DNA from: DATJSJ01 sp035504175 | GTDB lineage: Bacteria > Pseudomonadota > Alphaproteobacteria > Acetobacterales > Acetobacteraceae | Assembly: GCA_035504175.1 (NCBI GenBank) | Contig: DATJSJ010000122.1 | Coordinates: 1-38,996, forward strand | Direction: 5' to 3' | Length of the DNA stretch: 38,996 nucleotides | Shown here: one piece after another, positions 32,270 through 38,996 of the stretch | How the letters are laid out: every line of letters starts with the position of its first letter | Numbering within the stretch: the first letter of the stretch is position 1 | Notes under the pieces: model-generated | What the model was told of the DNA's origin: nothing | Databases searched by the model: none | What the model saw: the letters and a program-made list of their open reading frames with translations, nothing else | Position numbers and translations under genes: made by a program

Positions 32270-33491
32270 CGAGGCCGTAGGCGGTGTGCAGGGCGCGCAC
32301 GGCGAGCTCGGTGTACTCGGCGCCGATCAGCACGCTGACCTTGATCTCACTGGTCGATATCACCTGGATGTTGATCGATTTCTCGGCCAGGGCCCGGAAC
32401 ATGGTGTTGGCAACGCCGGCATGGCTGCGCATGCCGACCCCGACGACGCTGATCTTCGCGACGTCGGGGTCGGCGATGAGCTGGGCGAAGCCGATCGCGC
32501 CGCGCACCTCCTCCAGCACCGCGCGCGCCCGGGGCAGATCGGCCCGGCCGACGGTGAAGGTGAGGTCGGTGGTGCCCTCGGCCGAGACGTTCTGCACGAT
32601 CATGTCGACATTGACGCTGGCGGCCGAGAGCGGCCCGAACACCGAGGCGGCGACCCCCGGCCGGTCCGGCACGTGGCGCAGCGTGATCTTCGCCTCGTCG
32701 CGCGAGTAGGCAATGCCCGATACGACCTCTTTCTCCACGATCTCGTCCTCGTCCACGACCAGCGTACCAGGAATCGCATCCGCCGGCGCATCGGTGAAGC
32801 TCGACAGCACCTGAATGCGCACCCGCTCCTTCATCGCCAGCTCGACGCTGCGGGTCTGCAGCACCTTGGCGCCGACCGAGGCGAGCTCGAGCATTTCCTC
32901 GTAGGCGATACGGCCGAGCTTACGGGCGCGCGGCACGATGCGCGGGTCGGTGGTGTAGATGCCGTCGACGTCGGTGTAGATGTCGCAGCGCTCCGCCGCC
33001 AACGCCGCGGCCAGCGCCACCGCCGAGGTATCGGAGCCGCCACGGCCGAGCGTGGTGATGCGCTGATCGGGTCCGAGACCCTGGAAGCCGGCGACCACCG
33101 GCACCTGGCCCGCGCGCATCCGCGCCCGCAGCGCCTCGCCGGCGATGGCGTCGATCCGCGCCTTGCCGTGCGCGTCATCGGTGCGGATCGGCACCTGCCA
33201 TCCGGCCCAGGAGCGGGCGTCGACGCCGCGATCGTGCAGGGCGATCGCGAGCAGCCCGCTGGTCACCTGCTCGCCGGTCGCCACGACGGCGTCGTATTCG
33301 CGCGCGTCGTACAGCGGCGACAGCGCCTGGCACCATTGCACGAGCTGGTTGGTGACCCCGGCCATGGCGGAGACCACGACGGCCACCTCGTTGCCGGCGG
33401 CGACCTCGCGCGCGACGCGGCTGGCGACGTTGCGGATGCGGTCCAGGTCGGCGACGGAGGTGCCGCCGAATTTCATCACGATGCGGGCCAT
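32259..33491 (-). CDS. lysC: Aspartate kinase
   Basis: The 410-residue enzyme phosphorylates aspartate, the first step to lysine, threonine, methionine and diaminopimelate. KFGGTSVAD at residues 7-15 is the kinase signature. GRGGSDTSAVALAAAL and DVDGIYTTDPRIVP follow. Two C-terminal ACT domains (VSGIAYSRDEAKITL ... and VAKISVVGVGMRSHAGVANTMF) give feedback control by lysine and threonine. The start at 33491 (MARIVMKFGG) has GGACGGG just upstream; a longer frame to 33548 is not needed. It is divergent from ubiG, an arrangement conserved in Alphaproteobacteria, and is first in the run with the flavoprotein and ptsP genes. Confidence 0.95.
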   Translation of the reverse strand: MARIVMKFGGTSVADLDRIRNVASRVAREVAAGNEVAVVVSAMAGVTNQLVQWCQALSPLYDAREYDAVVATGEQVTSGLLAIALHDRGVDARSWAGWQVPIRTDDAHGKARIDAIAGEALRARMRAGQVPVVAGFQGLGPDQRITTLGRGGSDTSAVALAAALAAERCDIYTDVDGIYTTDPRIVPRARKLGRIAYEEMLELASVGAKVLQTRSVELAMKERVRIQVLSSFTDAPADAIPGTLVVDEDEIVEKEVVSGIAYSRDEAKITLRHVPDRPGVAASVFGPLSAASVNVDMIVQNVSAEGTTDLTFTVGRADLPRARAVLEEVRGAIGFAQLIADPDVAKISVVGVGMRSHAGVANTMFRALAEKSINIQVISTSEIKVSVLIGAEYTELAVRALHTAYGLDAA

Positions 33492-33720
33492 TCCCGTCCA
33501 TCGCGGCGCACCACCGGCGTGCCGGTGATACGCCACGCCCTTGTCCATGCGAGCGATTCACGCCCTCTGCCGTCCCGCTCCGGACGATCGCGCGAGCGGG
33601 GTTGCGGCCGCGCGGACATCGCCCCAGGGTAGCGGTCGAGGTGGCGGTCCATACTGGCCGGAACGGAGCAGGGCAAGACGCGCGCCTGCGCCCCCGCCCG
33701 GCCTCGCGCGCAGGGGCTTC

Positions 33721-34461
33721 ATGGCAATGATGGCGGGCTCGGCGGCGACCGTCTCGACGGCGGAGGTGGCGCGCTTCGACGCGCTCGCCGCACGCTGGTG
33801 GGACCCGCGCGGGCCGATGCGGCCGCTGCACAGCATGAACCCGGCGCGGATCGGCTGGATCGAGGCGCAGCTCGCGCGCCGCTTCGCCGACCGGCGCGTC
33901 GCGCTGCTGGATGTCGGCTGCGGCGCCGGGCTCGCCGCCGAGGCGCTGGCCCGGCGCGGCCATGCGGTGCTCGGGATCGACCCGGCGGCCGAGGCGATCG
34001 CCGCCGCCGAGGCCCATGCCGCGCGGATGCGGGGCGCCGGGGAGAGGCTCGACCTCGCCTATCGCGTCGCCGCGCCGGAGGCGCTGGCCGCCGAGGGGCG
34101 CCGCTTCACGGCGGTGACCGCGCTGGAAGTGATCGAGCACGTGCCGGACCCGGCGGCGTTCCTGCGCGTCCTGGCCGGGCTGGTCGAGCCCGGCGGCGTG
34201 CTCGTGGTCTCGACCTTGAACCGCACGCTGCGATCGCTGCTGCTGGCCAAGATCGGTGCCGAATACGTGCTGCGGTTGTTGCCGGCGGGCACGCATGACT
34301 GGCGACGCTTTCCGACCCCCGCCGAGCTCGCCGCCTGGGCGCGGGCGGCGGGGCTGCGGGTCGCGGCCAGCACCGGGCTCACGCCCGACCCGGTGCGCGG
34401 CGGCTGGCGGACGACGCAGGACCTGGCGGTCAACTACCTGGTGGCGCTGGCGGCGGATTGA
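33721..34461 (+). CDS. ubiG: Ubiquinone biosynthesis O-methyltransferase
   Basis: The 246-residue SAM-dependent methyltransferase performs both O-methylations of the ubiquinone ring. The N-terminal pattern EVARFDALAARWWDPRGPMRPLHSMNPARIGWI is diagnostic for UbiG. SAM motif I is LLDVGCGAGLAAEALARRG, followed by VTALEVIEHVPDPAAFL and VVSTLNRTLRS. The C-terminal segments LLPAGTHDWRRFPTPAEL and DLAVNYLV also fit. The ATG at 33721 has AGGGG upstream; nearby ATGs at 33727 and 33730 are alternatives. The 229 nt between lysC and ubiG starts contains no other gene. Confidence 0.95.
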   Translation: MAMMAGSAATVSTAEVARFDALAARWWDPRGPMRPLHSMNPARIGWIEAQLARRFADRRVALLDVGCGAGLAAEALARRGHAVLGIDPAAEAIAAAEAHAARMRGAGERLDLAYRVAAPEALAAEGRRFTAVTALEVIEHVPDPAAFLRVLAGLVEPGGVLVVSTLNRTLRSLLLAKIGAEYVLRLLPAGTHDWRRFPTPAELAAWARAAGLRVAASTGLTPDPVRGGWRTTQDLAVNYLVALAAD

Positions 34462-34527
34462 GGCGCGCCGCACCGGTGCGACCTCCGGACACGGCGCTTC
34501 GGTCGACGTCGGCCCGACGCCCGATCC

Positions 34528-34554
34528 TTGCGGCCGGAGAGGCGCGGATATACA
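34528..34554 (+). promoter_or_regulatory. Candidate promoter of the toxin-antitoxin pair
   Basis: TTGCGG (34528-34533) and TATACA (34549-34554) are 15 nt apart, a short spacing. The -10 matches at 4 of 6. The AGGAGG ribosome site follows about 20 nt later. Confidence 0.35.
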
Positions 34555-34586
34555 TTGGGCATGACGTCTATCCAGAGGAGGTTGCC

Positions 34587-34817
34587 ATGCAGGTCGCGAA
34601 ATGGGGCAACAGCCTCGCCGTCCGGCTTCCCGCCGCGGTGGTGGACGCACTGGCGCTGCGGGAAGGCGACGAGATCGAGATCCATGTCGAGGAAACGCGC
34701 CGCTTCGGCGTTGCCCGCAAGCCCGGGCGCGAGGAACTGATCCGACGCCTGCGCGGCTTCCGCGGCCGCCTGCCCGCCGATTTCAAATTCGATCGCGACG
34801 AGGCGAATGCCCGCTGA
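34587..34817 (+). CDS. vapB: AbrB/MazE-type antitoxin of a VapBC pair
   Basis: The 76-residue protein starts MQVAKWGNSLAVRLPAAVVD, the swapped-hairpin AbrB/MazE DNA-binding fold, continues with LREGDEIEIHVE, and ends with a charged tail (FRGRLPADFKFDRDEA) that would wrap the toxin. A perfect AGGAGG is 6 nt upstream. It overlaps the PIN-domain gene by 11 nt, as is usual for such pairs. The antitoxin neutralises the toxin and, with it, represses the shared promoter. No palindromic operator was clear at the candidate promoter. Confidence 0.9.
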   Translation: MQVAKWGNSLAVRLPAAVVDALALREGDEIEIHVEETRRFGVARKPGREELIRRLRGFRGRLPADFKFDRDEANAR

Positions 34818-35226
34818 CTTCTTCGACACCAACGTCCTGATCTACCTGGCGTCGGGCGACGCGGCGAAGGCCGACCGGGCGGAGGCGCTGCTCGCCGCGG
34901 GCGGCGCGATCAGCGTGCAGGTGCTGAACGAACTGGCCAATGTCGCGCGGCGGAAGATGCGGCTGTCCTGGGCCGAGACGCGCGGCTTTCTCGACACGCT
35001 GCGCGGCCTGCTGACCGTGCAGCCGCTGACAGTCGAGACCCACGAAACCGGGCTGCGCCTCGCCGAGCGCTACGGGTTTTCCACCTACGATGCAATGATC
35101 GTCGCCGCCGCGCTGGAGGCAGGCTGCGACCGGCTGTGGTCGGAGGACATGCAGCACGGCCAGGTACTTGAGGAAAGGCTGCGCATCGCCGATCCGTTCC
35201 GCAGGGTGGCCGGTCCCGGCCGCTAG
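34807..35226 (+). CDS. vapC: PIN-domain toxin of a VapBC pair
   Basis: The 139-residue PIN-domain ribonuclease has its acidic metal-binding residues in place: D7 (FFDTNVLIY), E42 (LNELANV), D95 (YDAMIVAAAL) and an acidic pair at 113-114 (SEDMQHG). VapC toxins cleave tRNA or rRNA in an Mg2+-dependent way when free of antitoxin. All active-site positions are intact, so it is probably functional. Its TAG stop at 35224-35226 is joined directly to repeat copy C, which begins at 35227; the junction reads TAG-AGC as in the TTAGAGC end of the other element. The pair sits between ubiG and a lipoprotein gene and is a likely acquired unit. Confidence 0.9.
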   Translation: MPADFFDTNVLIYLASGDAAKADRAEALLAAGGAISVQVLNELANVARRKMRLSWAETRGFLDTLRGLLTVQPLTVETHETGLRLAERYGFSTYDAMIVAAALEAGCDRLWSEDMQHGQVLEERLRIADPFRRVAGPGR

Positions 35227-35291
35227 AGCATGATCGCTGGAGGCGGAATCGCCGGAAGCGTGAATCATGTTCTCAGACAATGGGTTAGAGC
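35227..35291 (+). repeat. Composite palindromic repeat, copy C (truncated)
   Basis: Module 1 (35227-35271) folds with an 8-bp outer stem AGCATGAT/ATCATGTT, then CGCT/AGCG, GGA/GGA and GGCG/CGCC with a GAAT loop. A linker similar to copies A and B leads to TTAGAGC (35285-35291), the start of module 2, after which similarity stops. The repeat starts on the base after the vapC stop. Nothing else is seen up to 35391. Confidence 0.8.
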
Positions 35292-35391
35292 CCTGCCCGC
35301 CCGCTCCGAAGGTCGCGACGACCGGCGCGCGAGAGGTGAACCGCCCGCACGCGGCCGCATCCGCAGCCGATCGGGTGGGAAGCGGGCCGGT

Positions 35392-35811
35392 TCAGTTGTG
35401 GCAGCTCGTGTTCGTCGTGGTGGTGCTGTTGTTGGAGCTGCCGGAGGTGGTGCTCGTGCTGGTGCACTTCATCCCGCTCATGTCAGGCATTGAGAAGCCG
35501 GACGACGAACTGCTGCTGCCGCCGGCGCTCCCCTTCTGCGCCGCCGCCTGCGCCTGCTGCTGCTGCGCCGCCTGTTGCGCCGCCTGCTGGGCCTGCCAGG
35601 CGCGCCGGTCGGCCGCCTGCTGTGCCTCGCGGTGCTGCTCCGTCTTCATCAGGCAGTTGGCGAAGGCCTCGCTGCCGGGCTGAAACCCGTAGCCGTAACA
35701 ACGCTGCTGATCCATCGCCCGCTGCTCCTCGGCGGTCGGACCGCAACCGGCCAGGCCGGTCATCCCAACCGCGACGACCGCCAGCCCGACAAGCCGTGCG
35801 ATGGCACGCAT
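35392..35811 (-). CDS. Low-complexity Gln/Ser/Thr-rich lipoprotein
   Basis: The 139-residue product has a lipoprotein signal (MRAIARLVGLAVVAVGMTGLAGC, lipid cysteine 23). The mature part has a short conserved-looking portion QQRCYGYGFQPGSEAFANCLMK with two cysteines, then an Ala/Gln-rich helical stretch. A Ser run and an Asn/Ser/Thr-rich tail ending TNTSCHN complete it. The segment DQQRCYGYGFQPGSEAFANC recurs in small alphaproteobacterial lipoproteins, but no function is known. The start at 35811 places the signal correctly; an upstream ATG at 35844 is possible. The tail composition is prion-like in a loose sense. The gene is leftward, converging on vapC. Confidence 0.75.
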   Translation of the reverse strand: MRAIARLVGLAVVAVGMTGLAGCGPTAEEQRAMDQQRCYGYGFQPGSEAFANCLMKTEQHREAQQAADRRAWQAQQAAQQAAQQQQAQAAAQKGSAGGSSSSSSGFSMPDMSGMKCTSTSTTSGSSNNSTTTTNTSCHN

Positions 35812-35948
35812 CCTGTCACCCCTGTCCCCCGTCGGCGAACTCATAGCGGGCCAGGAACGATGCGTCGAGATGCCGCACGGCGACGGGCGGCCGCCGCGGC
35901 GCGCGGCATTTCACCCGACCGGGCGCAAGTCTCCGGCGGGGGCCAGCG

Positions 35949-37007
35949 TCATCGCCAGGCGGAACTCACCTGCCGGCGTTCGCCGGCGCGGGCGAACTCG
36001 CCGACCAGGCTGAAGCCGACGCCAAGCAGCACCGGCCCCAGGAAGATGCCGAGTACGCCGAAGGCGAGCGTGCCGCCGAGCACACCGAGCACGGTCAGCA
36101 GGAAGGGGATCCTCGCGCCGCGGGCGATGAAATACGGCCGGATCAGGTGGTCGGCGCCGGAGACCAGCACCGTGCCCCAGATCGCGAGAAAGATGCCCCG
36201 GCCCATATGGCCGCTGCCCATCAGCCAGAGGCTGGCCGGAATCCACACCACCGGCGCGCCGATCGGCAGCACCGCGATCAGCCCGGCCAGCGCCCCGAGC
36301 AGCAGCGGCCGCGGCACGCCGGCGATCCAGAGCCCGGTGCCGGTCAGGATGCCCTGGACCAGCGCGGTGCCGAGGATGCCGTACACCGTGCCGCGCACGG
36401 TCGTCGCGGTGACGGCGATCAGCCGGTCGGCCTGGTCGCCGGCGATGCGGCGCAGGATGGAGTAAAGCTGCCCCATCATCGATTCGCCGGAGATCCAGAA
36501 GAAGAAGGCGATGAACAGCGCCATGACGAAATGCACGACGCCGCCGGCGATGCCGAGCAGCAGCGACAGCCCGGCCTCGGCGATCATGCCGATATATGGT
36601 CTGAAGAAACGCTCCATGGCGCTGACATCGGCCGACCAGGTGTTCCAGTAATCGGCGATCGGCGGGCCGATCAGCGGCACGTCGCCGAGCCAGTGCGGCG
36701 CCGGCGGCAGCCCGCCCAGCAGCAGCGAATTGAGCGAGTGCCGCAGGCTGTTCACGTCCTCCGCCCCGCCCGGTGCCGCCAGCGCCAGCGGCAGCACCAG
36801 GACGATGGTGGTGACCAGGACCATGGTGAGCGCCGCGGCACTGCGCGGCAGGCGCAGGTGCAGGCGCAGCCACTCGAACACCGGCCAGGTGCAGAACACC
36901 AGGATCGCGGCCCAGAGGATCGCCGAGAAGAACGGGTAGAGGATGTAGGCGCAGCCGATCGCCAGTCCGCCCACCAGAATGGCCATCAACACCTGTTCGG
37001 CGGTCAT
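35949..37007 (-). CDS. AI-2E family transporter (PerM/TqsA-like)
   Basis: The 352-residue protein has about eight hydrophobic segments: two near the N-terminus (LMAILVGGLAIGCAYILYPFF, AAALTMVLVTTIVLVLPLAL), then LLLGIAGGVVHFVMALFIAFFFWI, and a C-terminal set with VLPIGAPVVWIPASLWL and FLLTVLGVLGGTLAFGVLGIFLGPVLLGV, which is the AI-2E family signature. Members include exporters of autoinducer-2 and Na+/H+ antiporters, so the substrate is not predictable. The ATG at 37007 lies in a divergent 145-nt gap with hyi. The C-terminus is short and basic. Confidence 0.87.
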   Translation of the reverse strand: MTAEQVLMAILVGGLAIGCAYILYPFFSAILWAAILVFCTWPVFEWLRLHLRLPRSAAALTMVLVTTIVLVLPLALAAPGGAEDVNSLRHSLNSLLLGGLPPAPHWLGDVPLIGPPIADYWNTWSADVSAMERFFRPYIGMIAEAGLSLLLGIAGGVVHFVMALFIAFFFWISGESMMGQLYSILRRIAGDQADRLIAVTATTVRGTVYGILGTALVQGILTGTGLWIAGVPRPLLLGALAGLIAVLPIGAPVVWIPASLWLMGSGHMGRGIFLAIWGTVLVSGADHLIRPYFIARGARIPFLLTVLGVLGGTLAFGVLGIFLGPVLLGVGFSLVGEFARAGERRQVSSAWR

Positions 37008-37152
37008 GCCCCTGCTTTCATGCGGGCCCCTGGCGGCTTCCGGAGCCCCGCTTTCGTGTGACGAGCGGCGCCGGTATCGTCCAAGCGCCGGGGGAGTTCA
37101 ACCGGCGGCCCCGGCGGCACAGCGTTGCCGGATCGGGCGTTGGGAGAAGTCC

Positions 37153-37932
37153 ATGCCGCGCCTCTGCGCCAATCTTTCCATGATGTTCAACGAGGTTCCG
37201 TTCCTCGAGCGGTTCGACGCCGCGGCGAAGGCCGGCTTCACCGCGGTCGAGTTCCTGTTCCCCTACGAGCACTCCGCGACGGAGCTGCGTGCCCGGCTGG
37301 CCGCGAACGGGCTGACCCAGGTGCTGTTCAACCTGCCACCCGGCGACTGGGGCGCCGGCGAGCGCGGCATTGCCTGCCTGCCCGGGCGGCAGGCCGAGTT
37401 CCGCGACGGCGTCAGGCGCGGCCTCGACTACGCTGCCGCCCTCGGCTGCCGGCTGGTGCATTGCATGGCCGGGCTTGCCCCGGCCGGGGTCGCGCGCGAG
37501 ACCGCGGCGGCGCTGTATGTCGCCAATCTCGCCTGGGCGGCGGAGCAGGCGACCGCCGCCGGCGTGCGGCTGGCGATCGAGCCGATCAACCACCGCGACA
37601 TGCCGCGCTACCTGCTGCACACGGTGGAGCAGGGCGCGGCGATCGCCGAGGCGCTCGGCCCGGACCGGGTCGGGCTGCAATTCGACATCTACCATTGCCA
37701 GATCACCGAGGGCGATCTGAGCCGCCGGATGGAGCGGTTCATGCCGGTGATCGCGCACATGCAGGCGGCCGACGTGCCGGACCGGCACGAGCCGGGAACC
37801 GGAGAGATCGGCTGGGACTTCCTGTTCCCGCGCATCGACGGGCTCGGCTATCAGGGTTGGATCGGCCTGGAATACCGGCCGGCGGGAGAGACCGTGGCCG
37901 GACTCGCCTGGCGGCAGCGGTTCGGCGTGTGA
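37153..37932 (+). CDS. hyi: Hydroxypyruvate isomerase family protein (Hyi/OtnI)
   Basis: The 259-residue TIM-barrel enzyme begins MPRLCANLSMMFNEVPFLERF and contains AGFTAVEFLFPYE, LFNLPPGDW, LAIEPINHRDMP, VGLQFDIYHCQ and YQGWIGLEYRP. This is the full Hyi pattern with the two catalytic/metal glutamates in IEP and LEY. Hyi interconverts hydroxypyruvate and tartronate semialdehyde; the closely related OtnI isomerises 2-oxo-tetronates, and sequence alone does not separate them here. GGGAG is 6 nt upstream of the ATG. It is 42 nt before a tartronate semialdehyde reductase gene, so the two form a short glyoxylate-assimilation operon. Gcl, which would make tartronate semialdehyde, is not in the window. 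Confidence 0.88.
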   Translation: MPRLCANLSMMFNEVPFLERFDAAAKAGFTAVEFLFPYEHSATELRARLAANGLTQVLFNLPPGDWGAGERGIACLPGRQAEFRDGVRRGLDYAAALGCRLVHCMAGLAPAGVARETAAALYVANLAWAAEQATAAGVRLAIEPINHRDMPRYLLHTVEQGAAIAEALGPDRVGLQFDIYHCQITEGDLSRRMERFMPVIAHMQAADVPDRHEPGTGEIGWDFLFPRIDGLGYQGWIGLEYRPAGETVAGLAWRQRFGV

Positions 37933-37974
37933 ATAGCCGCCGACCGGCAATCAGCGACATGACGGGAGGCGCCT

Positions 37975-38859
37975 ATGCGGATCGGGTTCATCGGTCTCGG
38001 GATCATGGGGCGCCCGATGGCGCTCAACCTGCATCGCGCCGGCCACGCGCTGATCGTGCCCGACCGGCCGAGCCTCACGCCCGAGCTGCGCGAGGCCGCG
38101 ACGGTGGTGGCCAGCGCACAGGCGGTCGCGTCCGGCGCCGAGATCGTGATCCTGATGGTGCCCGACACCCCGGACGTGGCGCAGGTGCTGTTCGGCGAGG
38201 GGGGTGTCGCGGCCGGGCTCCGGCCCGGCGCGCTGGTGATCGACATGTCCTCGATCAGCCCGATCGCGACCAAATCCTTCGCCGCGCGCATCCGCGAGCG
38301 CGGCGGCGACTACCTGGACGCGCCGGTCTCGGGCGGCGAGGTCGGCGCGAAACAGGGCACGCTCAGCATCATGGCGGGCGGGCCGGAGGCGGCGTTCCAG
38401 CAGGCGTTGCCGCTGCTGCAGCTCATGGGACGCAACATCACGCATGTCGGGACCAGCAATGGTGACGGGCAGACCTGCAAGGTCGCGAACCAGATCGTTG
38501 TCGCGCTGAATCTGCAGGCCGTCTCGGAAGCGCTTGTGTTTGCGGCAAAAGCTGGGGCCGATCCGGCGCGGGTGCGGGAGGCGCTGATGGGCGGGTTCGC
38601 CAGCTCGCGCATACTCGAAGTGCATGGCGAACGCATGCTGAAGCGGACCTTCGACCCCGGCTTCCGCATCCGGCTGCACCAGAAGGATCTGAACCTCGCG
38701 CTCGCCGCGGCGCGTGAGCTTGGCGTTGCCCTGCCCAGCACCGCCGTGGTGCAGCAGATGTTCAGCGCCTGCGTGGCGCATGGCGGGGCGGATCGCGACC
38801 ATTCCGCCCTGGTGATGGCGACCGAGGGGCTTGCCGCGACCGAGCTCGAGCCCGGCTAG
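37975..38859 (+). CDS. glxR: 2-hydroxy-3-oxopropionate (tartronate semialdehyde) reductase
   Basis: The 294-residue enzyme belongs to the beta-hydroxyacid dehydrogenase family. The Rossmann motif GFIGLGIMGRPMA is at 4-16, the substrate-binding DAPVSGG at 115-121 and the catalytic Lys at 169 (CKVANQ). It reduces tartronate semialdehyde to D-glycerate with NAD(P)H. Pairing with hyi supports this substrate over 3-hydroxyisobutyrate; GarR versus GlxR naming is not resolvable. GGGAGG lies 5 nt before the ATG. Its TAG stop (38857-38859) is inside the left arm of a 66-bp palindrome, so the element end supplies the stop codon. The gene appears full length. Confidence 0.9.
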   Translation: MRIGFIGLGIMGRPMALNLHRAGHALIVPDRPSLTPELREAATVVASAQAVASGAEIVILMVPDTPDVAQVLFGEGGVAAGLRPGALVIDMSSISPIATKSFAARIRERGGDYLDAPVSGGEVGAKQGTLSIMAGGPEAAFQQALPLLQLMGRNITHVGTSNGDGQTCKVANQIVVALNLQAVSEALVFAAKAGADPARVREALMGGFASSRILEVHGERMLKRTFDPGFRIRLHQKDLNLALAAARELGVALPSTAVVQQMFSACVAHGGADRDHSALVMATEGLAATELEPG

Positions 38860-38921
38860 TGTGATGATTCGGAAATTCGCGATATTTCATATCGTGAATT
38901 TCCGAATCTGAATCACACTAG
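38856..38921. repeat. 66-bp palindromic element overlapping the glxR stop
   Basis: The ends CTAGTGTGAT (38856-38865) and ATCACACTAG (38912-38921) are perfect inverted repeats. Inside are a second perfect pair of 12 bp (38867-38878 with 38896-38907) and CGATA/TATCG around a 5-nt loop; only small bulges interrupt the stem. It may terminate glxR but lacks a T-run. Confidence 0.75.
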
Positions 38922-38933
38922 ATTCAATGGTTT

Positions 38934-38986
38934 AGTGGCCCGATTCACGTGAAATTCGCTGCAGCGAATTTCACGATCGGGACACT
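38934..38986. repeat. Second palindromic element with 28-bp perfect core
   Basis: The core 38948-38975 is a perfect 28-bp palindrome centred on CTGCAG. Outer arms AGTGGCCCGAT and ATCGGGACACT pair with one mismatch and a 3-nt bulge. It shares the TAGTG...CACTAG boundary and the GAAATTCG core with the element 12 nt to its left. The window ends with AGAGCGAAAT, possibly the start of another unit. Confidence 0.75.
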
Positions 38987-38996
38987 AGAGCGAAAT

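Overview
The window is GC-rich bacterial chromosome in which nearly all the sequence is coding. The gene content points to an alphaproteobacterium, most likely of the Acetobacteraceae/Rhodospirillales type. The evidence is an ImuC/DnaE2 polymerase, the bolA - J-domain protein - cobS - cobT - rpmB neighbourhood, a DUF4167 protein beside prmC/prfA, ubiG opposite lysC, and an Ntr-type PtsP. The family assignment is inference from gene order; no rRNA or tRNA gene was seen.

Layout. 1-5.2 kb: the 3' end of imuC/dnaE2, then a leftward sugar-type ABC importer (binding protein, permease, single-domain ATPase) and a divergent DUF2889 gene. 5.5-6.7 kb: leftward ribbon-helix-helix, Lrp/AsnC and BolA genes. 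6.8-11.1 kb: a rightward J-domain protein - CobS - CobT - HD-domain protein run, which supplies the AAA+ and MIDAS subunits of aerobic cobaltochelatase. 11.2-13.9 kb: leftward rpmB, a small unknown gene and an Atm1-type ABC exporter, with a divergent DUF4743-like/NUDIX gene. 14.8-33.5 kb: a long, mostly leftward housekeeping series (lysC - nitronate monooxygenase - ptsP - RodZ-like - ispG ... hisS - prfA ... prmC - DUF4167). It is broken at two places by accessory DNA: about 6 kb holding a GT39-like membrane protein and three exported proteins of unknown role (20.4-25.9 kb), and about 1.5 kb with opposite-strand small genes (16.4-17.9 kb). 33.7-39 kb: ubiG, a VapBC-type toxin-antitoxin pair, a low-complexity lipoprotein, an AI-2E-family membrane protein, and a hydroxypyruvate isomerase - tartronate semialdehyde reductase pair of glyoxylate metabolism.

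The most unusual signal is non-coding. A composite palindromic repeat occurs three times (11.10, 16.96 and 35.23 kb). Each copy lies just 3' of a rightward gene and all have the same orientation. Each has a 45-nt hairpin module, and two keep a second, longer hairpin. Differences between copies include paired compensatory changes, so the folded form appears to be conserved. Other long palindromes lie at 6.36 kb and in the last 140 bases. Three of the eight TAG stop codons in the window (rpmB, the PIN toxin, the reductase at the right edge) fall inside or directly on the ends of such palindromes. This suggests a mobile or domesticated palindromic element family that settles at gene ends.
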